The notes under the pieces were generated by a model. That model worked only from the letters and a program-made list of their open reading frames with translations, had not been told where the DNA came from and did not search any database. A stretch of 15,652 nt of DNA from Thermoplasmata archaeon (lineage in GTDB: Archaea; Thermoplasmatota; Thermoplasmata; Sysuiplasmatales; Sysuiplasmataceae): contig JAJYOM010000024.1 of NCBI GenBank assembly GCA_021796175.1, positions 1 through 15,652 of the forward strand, given 5' to 3'. The translations under genes and the position numbers were made by a program. The stretch's first letter is position 1. Every line of letters starts with the position of its first letter. Below are positions 7,515 to 13,255 of the stretch, in pieces.

Positions 7515-8231
7515 TCATGATGTATCAACCAGCAAGAGGTTGATTGTGACAGATACAGGATCAGCGAGTCCGCCGAGTGTTGCGATAAAACGTACGATAT
7601 GAGTTCCGGTACTGCTTGCGTGCGGGGGAAGGTAAAGGTTCACTTGGCTCGAATCAAGCGAAGCGGTCGAAATACCGAAACTGCTGTAGCCTGCAGTGTC
7701 GACTGTACCATTCAGCCTGTACTTGGCTGTCATGTTGAAGTTTCCAAATGCAGACTGGTCAAAGTACTGTCCTGATATTGGGGAGGCGTTGTAGATGAAG
7801 ATCGGACTATCAATCTGCAGGGATCCCTCGACATAACTGTTGCTATAGTTGCTGTAGTCGGACAGTGTGAGTGAAAGGGAGGTAATGTGCAGTTTTTTTG
7901 TTATGTTTCCAAAGACTTCCATGGTAAAGATGACTCCGACAAAATTATAGCCACCTGCGAAATATGTTCGCAGATATCTTACCTGGATTGTCAGATTGGA
8001 TGTCACGTTCCTGTATGCGAATTGGGTGGTCGCGTTGTAGTTGTATTCGGTAGTATTACCAGAGTCAATGTACACGAATGGCTCTTTGAGTGTTTCATTG
8101 GCAACGGTGTTGGTAGACGTTACATATGGAAGCGCCTTGTGTTGCTGCAAATATCGCTCATAACTGAACGAGGCAACACCTGCGACTACAAGTATTACCA
8201 CAATTATGACGATTTTCAACCGCTTGAGCAT
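7515..8231 (-). CDS. Membrane-anchored extracellular protein, sequon-rich, paralog of the 12286-13017 gene
   Basis: The 238-residue protein starts with two or three basic residues and one hydrophobic segment (KIVIIVVILVVAGVASF, about 5-21), so it is a signal-anchored protein with an outward-facing domain. That domain has many N-x-S/T sequons (NTT, NAT, NVT, NLT, NIT, NYS, NAS, NMT, NGT), Tyr/Ser/Thr-rich beta-type sequence and no catalytic motif I recognise. It ends LGGLADPVSVTINLLLVDTS, which aligns with LQGLGKPVYAKINVLLMNSG at the end of the gene at 12286-13017; the N-terminal anchors also align. I chose the ATG at 8231, with GGTGGG just upstream, over the in-frame TTG at 8252. Function unknown; a surface or pilus-associated role is only a guess. 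Confidence 0.75.
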   Translation of the reverse strand: MLKRLKIVIIVVILVVAGVASFSYERYLQQHKALPYVTSTNTVANETLKEPFVYIDSGNTTEYNYNATTQFAYRNVTSNLTIQVRYLRTYFAGGYNFVGVIFTMEVFGNITKKLHITSLSLTLSDYSNYSNSYVEGSLQIDSPIFIYNASPISGQYFDQSAFGNFNMTAKYRLNGTVDTAGYSSFGISTASLDSSQVNLYLPPHASSTGTHIVRFIATLGGLADPVSVTINLLLVDTS

Positions 8232-8270
8232 TTCCCACCACGCTCCGGGCAAGAAATCGAATGACGGTCT

Positions 8271-8284
8271 TCATATTATTACAT
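8271..8284 (-). promoter_or_regulatory. TATA-like element of the 7515-8231 gene
   Basis: The minus strand reads ATGTAATAATATGA, about 40-53 bases ahead of the ATG at 8231, consistent with a short leader that carries the GGTGGG ribosome binding site. Confidence 0.45.
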
Positions 8285-8420
8285 TGGCACACACGAACCA
8301 AGTGAATTGATTCCACTGGACCACGCATTCAGGTTAGTGAGTCATTCTCCAACTGAGGATGTAACGACCGCATTCTTCGGATCTACCATTCTCGTTGCTT
8401 GAATCAACGCTCATTCAACA

Positions 8421-8428
8421 GCTCCCGG
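8421..8428 (+). repeat. Left arm of an inverted repeat flanking the IS630-type element
   Basis: GCTCCCGG here is the exact complement of CCGGGAGC at 9888-9895, outside the opposite end of the element. With the element and one TA removed, the arms would be 35 bases apart, so the insertion appears to lie in the loop of a pre-existing dyad. Confidence 0.4.
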
Positions 8429-8439
8429 ATACCAGATTA

Positions 8440-8472
8440 AGCATTTCACCATTTGAATTGTAGTGTATCGAC
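8440..8472 (+). repeat. Left terminal inverted repeat of the IS630-type element
   Basis: It starts AGCAT, immediately inside a TA. The core CATTTGA-TTGTA is shared with the right repeat without gaps (24 of 33 positions). This is the end nearest the passenger gene. Confidence 0.8.
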
Positions 8473-8497
8473 ATTCCATTACTATTCACTGGGTACT

Positions 8498-8506
8498 CTA
8501 TTAATG
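8498..8506 (+). promoter_or_regulatory. TATA-like element of the IS passenger gene
   Basis: CTATTAATG is centred about 25 bases before the ATG at 8527, where no Shine-Dalgarno sequence is visible. That is the spacing expected for a leaderless archaeal transcript beginning at the start codon. It lies inside the element, so the passenger gene would carry its own promoter. Confidence 0.45.
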
Positions 8507-8526
8507 CCTACGACGATTTCACTCAC

Positions 8527-8775
8527 ATGGCACGTGACAAGGAGGAGGAGAGGAAGAATGTACATGAGGCAGTCGAAACACTCAGAATAGCATGGGATGA
8601 GCTGTGTGCACAGTTCTCAGATCTGACCATCGAGCAGAGGATTGCAATGTTTGACGTATTCATCAGAATGACAACACCGATAACAATACCGATTGAGGCT
8701 GAAGAGGAGGATGAAGCGGAAGAGCAGTACGGCCGGGTCAGGAGGGACGACGGCGGGAAGAGGAAAAGAAAGTAG
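8527..8775 (+). CDS. Small charged passenger protein inside the IS630-type element
   Basis: The 82-residue product is not a family I recognise. It has a basic/acidic helical N-terminus (1-30), a middle containing TIEQRIAMFDVFIRMTTPI (34-52), an acidic stretch (EAEEEDEAEE, 57-66) and a strongly basic tail (KRKRK). There is no membrane segment or signal peptide. It lies between the left terminal repeat and the transposase gene, converges with the transposase so that the two stops are adjacent (8773-8775 and 8776-8778), and appears to have its own TATA box and a leaderless start. Its location suggests a role in transposition or its regulation, or a hitch-hiking function; neither can be shown from sequence. 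Clean coding composition argues against chance. Confidence 0.65.
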   Translation: MARDKEEERKNVHEAVETLRIAWDELCAQFSDLTIEQRIAMFDVFIRMTTPITIPIEAEEEDEAEEQYGRVRRDDGGKRKRK

Positions 8776-9810
8776 CTATGCAACAGCATACCGTGCGTTG
8801 AAGTGAGACAGGAACTGACTTCCCGCCTTCCTGAGTTCATCCCTGCTGTAGTAGCATCTGTTGCACTGGACGGCCGAAGCCATTCTCCTGTTGACAAGCA
8901 GTTCAACGGGATTGACATTCGGATCCTTCTTCGGCAGACGCTTTATTGTCAGCTCGGGGTGCTTCTTCAGGAAACGCTTCACCTCGGGCGTGTCATGGTA
9001 GGATGCCTTGTCAGGAAACAGTATCGCCCTCCTCATCCCGTCGCGTTTCATGTGCGCAATAACATTGGAAAGGTGTACCCTGAACTCATCATTCCTCCTC
9101 CTTCCGAATGAGTTCCATACGATGGCGCCTGTGACATAGTCCAGCGATATGAAGAAATTCCATCTGGCAGTGTATCCAGGCGTGGGCACAATGAGCTCCG
9201 TCCCTTTCTTCATCCATGCGCACTGGAGCTTCGCCAGAAGCTCCATCCACTTCTCGTCTTCGAAGTATGTCGCCACTCCCCTGCTCCTGAGTGCCGGCGC
9301 CATTCTTTTGTAGTTCTCGACACTCTTCCTCTTTCTGTAATCCTTCTTCAGCGATCCGGGCGCCCTGAGCTTTGGTTTCTTCCAGACATAGCCGGACTTA
9401 CACAGTATCCTGCGCACAGTGGACAGGCTGACTGCCACACCCTCGCCAGCCAGTGCCATGTGAAGGGACGAGGCAGTCCATCGGCCGAGCATGACGTTCC
9501 CACCCTCCGGCGCCGCATGCAGCAACCCGGGTATGCGCTCTCTTGCTGCCATGCCGTCTGCACTGACGATCCTTCCCCTGTTCTTCGATGTGATGCCATC
9601 CAGTCCGTTATACATGTATGCGGCAGTCCAGACAGACACAGTCTTTGTTGAAACGGAGAGGTGTCTGGCAACATCCTCCACCCTCTCACCGTCGCTCCTC
9701 AACAGTATGGCGACTGCCCTCCTGTATTCTGCTTTCCTGCAGCCCTTCATGAATTCATGAAGCTCACGTTTCTGCGAAGTAGACAAGTCAATTCCAGACG
9801 CCGGAGGCAT
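8776..9810 (-). CDS. IS630 family DDE transposase
   Basis: The 344-residue protein has an N-terminal helix-turn-helix (VEDVARHLSVSTKTVSVWTA, about 45-64), a linker with a second HTH-like segment (LSTVRRILCKSGYVWKKPK) and a C-terminal RNase H-like catalytic domain. The acidic triad is visible as D185 (YFEDEKW), D267 (LFPDKASYHDT) and E303 (LPKKDPNVNPVELL), with 35 residues between the last two, as expected for IS630/Tc1-mariner enzymes. It cuts and pastes the element into TA targets. An ATG at 9816 is in frame, but the ATG at 9810 is preferred because GGAGG lies 7 bases before it and would overlap the other start. No frameshift or missing catalytic residue is seen. Confidence 0.92.
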   Translation of the reverse strand: MPPASGIDLSTSQKRELHEFMKGCRKAEYRRAVAILLRSDGERVEDVARHLSVSTKTVSVWTAAYMYNGLDGITSKNRGRIVSADGMAARERIPGLLHAAPEGGNVMLGRWTASSLHMALAGEGVAVSLSTVRRILCKSGYVWKKPKLRAPGSLKKDYRKRKSVENYKRMAPALRSRGVATYFEDEKWMELLAKLQCAWMKKGTELIVPTPGYTARWNFFISLDYVTGAIVWNSFGRRRNDEFRVHLSNVIAHMKRDGMRRAILFPDKASYHDTPEVKRFLKKHPELTIKRLPKKDPNVNPVELLVNRRMASAVQCNRCYYSRDELRKAGSQFLSHFNARYAVA

Positions 9811-9828
9811 TCCCATCCCTCCGGCACC

Positions 9829-9861
9829 GGTGATAGATTACAAATCAAATGAAAATATGCT
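9829..9861 (-). repeat. Right terminal inverted repeat of the IS630-type element
   Basis: Read on the minus strand it begins AGCAT and matches the left repeat at 24 of 33 positions. It ends directly at a TA (9862-9863). The AT-rich part of this repeat lies about 40 bases ahead of the transposase start and may serve as its promoter. Confidence 0.8.
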
Positions 9862-9863
9862 TA

Positions 9864-10356
9864 GAAAGTGAAATGCAGCGATGAATGCCGGGAGCAAGTC
9901 AACATCAAGTTGAATGATTGCATTGTTACTGGTCATGAATACTCCGACTTTTGGAAGATCCGGCCGGGTACCCGCATTAATTTTGCAAGCAGTGTTAGTG
10001 AAAGAAATTCACTTAAAATTTCACCACATGGGGGCCACATTACTCGGAAGCGATGAGACTGCCGGAATGGTATGTGCATTCCAGGTAGATTGGAGACAGG
10101 CTCCATACTGGCCCTCGCACGCTCCCGTCACTCAAACTGCATAATTTCGCCGTAGGAAATCCTTGGTTGAAATGCCGCTGAGAGGCTACATGATATAATG
10201 TCACTGTGTTTTCCATATGTGCTGTTAACACTGCAGGCCGGGCAAATCAGTAGACCGGTGATGACAGGCAGGCAGAAAGAGTGAGCTGAATGCGCTCAAT
10301 AAACACAGGGCAGCAACTGAATATTATGGGCTGAGGCGGAACTGAACCAAAGTGGG
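9864..10356. other. Gene-free stretch right of the IS630-type element
   Basis: There is no convincing coding region on either strand; the frames present are short and without motifs. It contains the right arm (CCGGGAGC, 9888-9895) of the dyad flanking the insertion and a weak inverted repeat GTGAAA/TTTCAC (9998-10003, 10019-10024). Confidence 0.5.
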
Positions 10357-10366
10357 TTTAATATTA
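10357..10366 (+). promoter_or_regulatory. TATA-like element ahead of a possible structured RNA
   Basis: TTTAATATTA predicts a transcript start near 10390. No coding sequence follows directly; what follows is the nested inverted repeat at 10404-10477. Confidence 0.4.
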
Positions 10367-10403
10367 TTCTACGCATCTTCGGTTAAGGGAGATATATCGA
10401 GGA

Positions 10404-10477
10404 ATCGCCGTTGATCGCGCGCCTGGCAGAGCGCCTAGCTGGAACAGCATACCTACTTGCGATCACAGTTCGGCGAT
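10404..10477 (+). ncRNA. Possible structured RNA (nested inverted repeat)
   Basis: ATCGCCG (10404-10410) pairs with CGGCGAT (10471-10477), and just inside, TGATCG (10412-10417) pairs with CGATCA (10460-10465): 13 base pairs with small internal bulges closing a 42-base apical region. That apical region contains a stretch (CTGGCAGAGCGCCT) resembling a tRNA D-arm, but a full tRNA cannot be folded. A TATA-like box lies about 40 bases upstream. It could be a small RNA, a decayed tRNA-like sequence or part of an old mobile-element end. Confidence 0.3.
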
Positions 10478-10532
10478 ACTACTGCATACAGTATGTCCGA
10501 ACAGGACCGTAATGTCTGTACTATGACCGTAT

Positions 10533-10559
10533 GGAAATGTACTTGAAAAACACATTTCC
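10533..10559. repeat. Perfect 8-base inverted repeat (hairpin)
   Basis: GGAAATGT (10533-10540) and ACATTTCC (10552-10559) enclose an 11-base A-rich loop. It lies about 70 bases ahead of the transposase start at 10631 and might belong to the end of that decayed element or act as a terminator-like structure for the upstream candidate RNA. Confidence 0.35.
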
Positions 10560-10630
10560 GGCGTTTTCTGACCTGCCCGTCGATCCGATTACATCCCGGA
10601 TGCATGCTCTGCACATGAATCAGAGGTCAG

Positions 10631-10711
10631 ATGGCTGCGACTGAGCTCAACAGGGAAAAACTCTACAGGAAAGTCACAACACTCGACATATTCATCGACA
10701 GGGCACTGTCG
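10631..10711 (+). pseudogene. 5' fragment of a disrupted IS4-type transposase gene (probable)
   Basis: A good ribosome binding site (AGAGGT, 10622-10627) precedes an ATG at 10631. The 27 codons that follow (MAATELNREKLYRKV..., then LDIFIDRALS) have clean coding composition and stop abruptly at the 3' boundary of the antisense group II intron at 10712. That this is the start of the same transposase whose C-terminal part resumes at 11389 is inference. The two pieces are not in frame across the intron, and much of the N-terminal half is missing. Confidence 0.5.
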
Positions 10712-11388
10712 ATCGGGTAGGAGGAGGCGGTTAGCCTCCGACTTCCCACACCACCTTACGCACGGGTCCGTATACTGCGGTTAACAGGTTTTGAAGCGTT
10801 TGTGGATTGATGGCCTCCATCAATCTATCCGCCCTGTGCGACTTGTGCCGTCCCGGGACTGGGCGCCCCATGCAGTTCGAGCGGCTTCACCGCTCTGCCT
10901 GCATGGCGGCCATCGTCCGATGTTTTCTGCCTTCTCTGCCCCGGATTCGAACTCAAAGCCGTCACCGCATTACCTGTTTTCCGTCCTTCCAAGCTTCCGC
11001 ATGTACTATGACGTCTGCTGACTTCTGGCATCTCAGCAGCACATTGCTGCGCTGTTTGCGGCGGCATGTGAATCGGCCCGGAGCATTGCCTGAATGCACA
11101 TGCAGCCGCATGATGTCAGACCTCCCCGGGTAAGGATGGGAACTGTCCTCCCATGTACCAGCCGCATCTACATGAGCACTCCTTGGCAGCATCGGGCTTT
11201 GCTCTGCCAAGCGAGCTCGCCCGAATGCGCATGCCTATGATGCGGTTTCTGTTCGTCTGGCGGGGAGTTTGGCTTGGACTTCTTTAAGATCCAACCTCGC
11301 GGCTGGTATCCTTGTCTTCGGCTAACGGTTGGTGCTGCCAACCCCCGTAAGAGACTTTCACACTCAAATTCTCATCCATGCCGGGCAC
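10712..11388 (-). ncRNA. Group II intron, ORF-less, inserted antisense in a transposase gene
   Basis: Read on the minus strand, the 677 bases start GTGCCCGGCATGG and contain domain I-like blocks typical of group II introns (GTGAAAGTC, then GTTAGCCGAAGACAAGG, later AAGTCAGCAGACGTCATAGTA). Near the 3' end, a 32-base domain V-like hairpin (10750-10781) and a domain VI hairpin (GGAGGC...GCCTCC, 10723-10739) follow. The intron ends CCTACCCGAT, with an unpaired A at 10718, 7 bases from the 3' end, as the presumed branch point. No reverse transcriptase/maturase frame remains, so mobility or splicing would need a protein in trans. The orientation is opposite to the surrounding transposase gene. Recognition is from memory of the conserved blocks; the exact class is not assigned. 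Confidence 0.8.
10750..10781 (-). other. Domain V of the group II intron
   Basis: This is the catalytic hairpin: outer stem ACCGC...GTGGT, a tip closed by ACG/CGT around GACC, and a 2-base bulge on the 3' strand. Two adjacent positions in the lower stem do not form Watson-Crick pairs (A opposite G, G opposite A), which may signal decay or a tolerated tandem purine mismatch. Confidence 0.65.
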
Positions 11389-12067
11389 ATCTCGTAAGCG
11401 GCGACATGCCGCAGCGCGTGCCGCTCATATCGATACCTGTGCACACGGGATACAATATGGCGAGGGACGTGACCTACAGCCTTGATTTTGTGAAGCCGCT
11501 GTTCAAATCCGTAAGGCTCATGCTGTTCGACAGGGGATTCTACTCCAACGAACTGATGGTTGCGCCCGACAGGACAGGAGTGCCTTGTCTCATATTCGTG
11601 CCGAAGAACGGCGCAGTGAAGAAGGCGCTGTCGCCCATGCGCCCGGGCGACATGAGGACGGTGGAGCACGAATTCACGTTCAACAGGGACAGGACGGCGA
11701 TACGCAGCGAGACGAATTATGCGCTTCTGCGCCAGATATATGAAAAGAGTCTGGACAAGTGCGTTGACTGGTGCTTTGCAACAAACCGGGAGGAGATAGA
11801 CCTGGACGGCATAGTTGACACATACCGCGGCAGGTGGAACATGGAGACGGGCTTCCGCATACAGGACGAGGCAACGATAAAGTCGAAGTCGAGGACGTGC
11901 ACATACGCTTCTTCCTGTTCGCATACTGGCAGTTGCTGCAGATGCTGTGGCCTGTGCTCTTCAGGGAGGTGGTGAGTTTCAGGGGCTTCCTTATAGAGAT
12001 GAGCGATATGGCCCCCCGCAGGCTCGAACGTGCGGAAAAGAAGAAGCGCTCCGGCACTGCTCATTAG
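11389..12067 (+). pseudogene. 3' part of an IS4-type DDE transposase gene, frameshifted
   Basis: From the intron boundary the frame reads LVSGDMPQRVPLISIPVHTG and continues through VRLMLFDRGFYSNELM (second catalytic Asp of IS4-type enzymes), FVPKNGAVKKA and the C-terminal signature YRGRWNMETGFRIQDEA with the catalytic Glu. At 11889-11890 one base of a Ser codon has been lost. The continuation IRFFLFAYWQLLQMLWPVLF and the basic tail ERAEKKKRSGTAH are in another frame, ending with TAG at 12065-12067. No slippery heptamer is present, so this is more likely a mutation than programmed frameshifting. The N-terminal domain with the first Asp is absent. Not functional as a transposase. Confidence 0.85.
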
Positions 12068-12078
12068 GCAACGTGGTG

Positions 12079-12094
12079 CCGCAGCTCTCTGCGG
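12079..12094. repeat. Short hairpin after the transposase remnant
   Basis: CCGCAG (12079-12084) and CTGCGG (12089-12094) form a perfect 6-base stem with a 4-base loop, 11 bases after the transposase stop. No T-tract follows. It may be part of the original element end. Confidence 0.35.
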
Positions 12095-12170
12095 TATTGG
12101 ATAACTGAAGGGGATGCTGTTTGCTTTATCGTCTGCAAAATACACTCAATCAGATGCGCCCGTCGGCACA

Positions 12171-12178
12171 TTATAAAC
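12171..12178 (+). promoter_or_regulatory. TATA-like element upstream of the 12286-13017 gene
   Basis: TTATAAAC predicts a transcript start near 12200. The leader to the coding region would be about 85 bases and would include the strong ribosome binding site and mini-ORF at 12253-12289. Confidence 0.4.
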
Positions 12179-12252
12179 GTTCGGAGATACTGTATGTCTT
12201 GCCAATCCTTAACTACTCAGATGACATGATGTTGCCACGGAAATTCGGTCTT

Positions 12253-12289
12253 GGGAGGAATGAATATCTATTGTAGGTGGGTTAGCTGA
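12253..12289 (+). other. Strong ribosome binding site and 9-codon mini-ORF
   Basis: GGGAGGA (12253-12259) lies directly against an ATG at 12260 that opens MNIYCRWVS and stops at 12287-12289. It overlaps the presumed start of the following gene in a different frame. It may be an upstream leader peptide, or the original start of the following gene separated from it by a frameshift. Confidence 0.35.
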
Positions 12290-13017
12290 ATCTTGGGCTA
12301 TATCAGAAGATTGCGGTTGTCATTCTGGTCCTCGCGGTTGGTGTGGGCTTGAGCGTTTTCTCATATCTTTCAATTGCGGATAAGAAACCTTATTTCGGGC
12401 TCATAACAGATAACAAAATATCAAATGAAACCATCTCAGCAAACTTTGCTAACTATACCTCTACTTATTCTCCGCTTAAGTCTACCTTCGATGTAGTTTC
12501 TGGTTTTTATTATCACAATTCAAGTTCCAATTTAACAATGAATGCCTTTCTGTATGTCTATTTTGATCCTGTTCAGAGCATAGTGGATGTAGACATCGCC
12601 CTTAATGTGACAAGTAACGTATCACTGTCACTTCGCCCTACAGGCATTCAAGTGACAGTGACAAACACGTGGTCGAACTCATTGAATATCGATAATGTTG
12701 CCAGTTGGATTGCTTCCGCCTTTCCTCTTAAGCCTTACTCAAACGTTTCAACACCCCAAGTTAATTCAGAGACAGGGGGCGCCGGTCTGCCATTCAAGAC
12801 CGATTCCAAATTGATTAACCAAACGATCAGTGCGCATGTAACTCAGATTGGCTTACGTGTTGACATGCATTACGAATATTTCACGCTCTCTCATTATGCA
12901 TACAATTTCAGTGGTGCAAACATTGGTGAGGATACCTTGCACTTCACTGCATCACTACAAGGACTGGGCAAGCCAGTTTACGCCAAAATCAACGTGCTTC
13001 TCATGAATAGTGGTTAA
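12286..13017 (+). CDS. Membrane-anchored extracellular protein, paralog of the 7515-8231 gene; start codon unclear
   Basis: A signal-anchored, sequon-rich surface protein. The frame is open from 12286 after a TAG at 12283; its first residues (LYQKIAVVILVLAVGVGLS) form the same kind of hydrophobic anchor as in the minus-strand paralog, and the C-termini align (LQGLGKPVYAKINVLLMNSG). Sequons include NET, NYT, NSS, NLT, NVT, NVS, NQT and NFS. The first ordinary start is GTG at 12343, which would delete most of the anchor. CTG at 12286, five bases after GGTGG, would keep it and give 243 residues. The gene has AT-rich codon use unlike the left half of the window. It lies 28 bases ahead of the large surface protein gene, so the two may form an operon. 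Function unknown. Confidence 0.7.
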   Translation: MNLGLYQKIAVVILVLAVGVGLSVFSYLSIADKKPYFGLITDNKISNETISANFANYTSTYSPLKSTFDVVSGFYYHNSSSNLTMNAFLYVYFDPVQSIVDVDIALNVTSNVSLSLRPTGIQVTVTNTWSNSLNIDNVASWIASAFPLKPYSNVSTPQVNSETGGAGLPFKTDSKLINQTISAHVTQIGLRVDMHYEYFTLSHYAYNFSGANIGEDTLHFTASLQGLGKPVYAKINVLLMNSG

Positions 13018-13045
13018 ACTTCAATGGTGGTCTGGGAGGATAGAA

Positions 13046-13255
13046 ATGTGGGAAAACAAGAATAAACATAAGCGCCTCGAGTCGGTAGGGATAGTAATCT
13101 TATTTGTTATGGCGGGCTTATTGGTTGTACCTTTGACAGCCCAAAAAGCTAGAGCTCAATCTGGCGGGGGAACTGTGTACGGGACTCCTCTTTGGCTCTC
13201 GGGGTACGGTGGCAATGACACGATTTATGAGACAGAGGCAATAAATTCAGGATAA
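13046..13255 (+). CDS. N-terminal signal-peptide segment of a large surface protein, ending at an in-frame TAA
   Basis: GGAGG at 13035-13039 lies 6 bases before the ATG. The first 69 residues contain a textbook secretion signal: basic n-region (KNKHKR), hydrophobic core SVGIVILFVMAGLLVVPLTA, and a likely cleavage after KARA, before QSGGG. The segment ends GNDTIYETEAINSG at TAA (13253-13255). The reading frame then stays open in the same phase to the window end, so this is not a free-standing gene but the start of the protein described in the next entry, interrupted by a nonsense codon. Confidence 0.75.
   Translation: MWENKNKHKRLESVGIVILFVMAGLLVVPLTAQKARAQSGGGTVYGTPLWLSGYGGNDTIYETEAINSG

Larger units (their letters stand above)
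8440..9861 (-). mobile_element. Complete IS630/Tc1-mariner-type insertion sequence with a passenger gene
   Basis: The 1422-base element is bounded by imperfect terminal inverted repeats at 8440-8472 and 9829-9861 (24 of 33 positions match, both ends beginning AGCAT) and flanked on both sides by TA (8438-8439, 9862-9863), the target duplicated by this superfamily. It carries a DDE transposase on the minus strand (8776-9810) and a second gene on the plus strand (8527-8775); their stop codons abut. Both frames are intact, so the element could be active or recently active. Confidence 0.85.

Noticed and set aside
10411..10445. tRNA gene suggested by a D-arm-like stretch
   Set aside because: D-stem, anticodon stem and T-loop cannot be completed with correct spacing; only the D-arm-like segment is present.
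10930..10960. GTTCGAATCC-like tRNA T-arm on the minus strand
   Set aside because: The flanking bases do not form the 5-base T-stem and no acceptor or anticodon arm can be drawn; it lies inside the group II intron.
10791..11210. Short open frames within 10791-11210 on both strands
   Set aside because: They lie inside the group II intron RNA, overlap on both strands and show no reverse transcriptase or maturase motifs.
11880..11895. Programmed -1 frameshift in the IS4-type transposase
   Set aside because: No slippery heptamer or downstream structure is evident, and the gene is already disrupted by an intron and a deletion; a one-base loss is simpler.
11364..11924. 186-codon minus-strand frame opposite the transposase remnant
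   Set aside because: Shadow of the transposase coding strand; the sense strand has the DRGFYS and YRGRW...E motifs.
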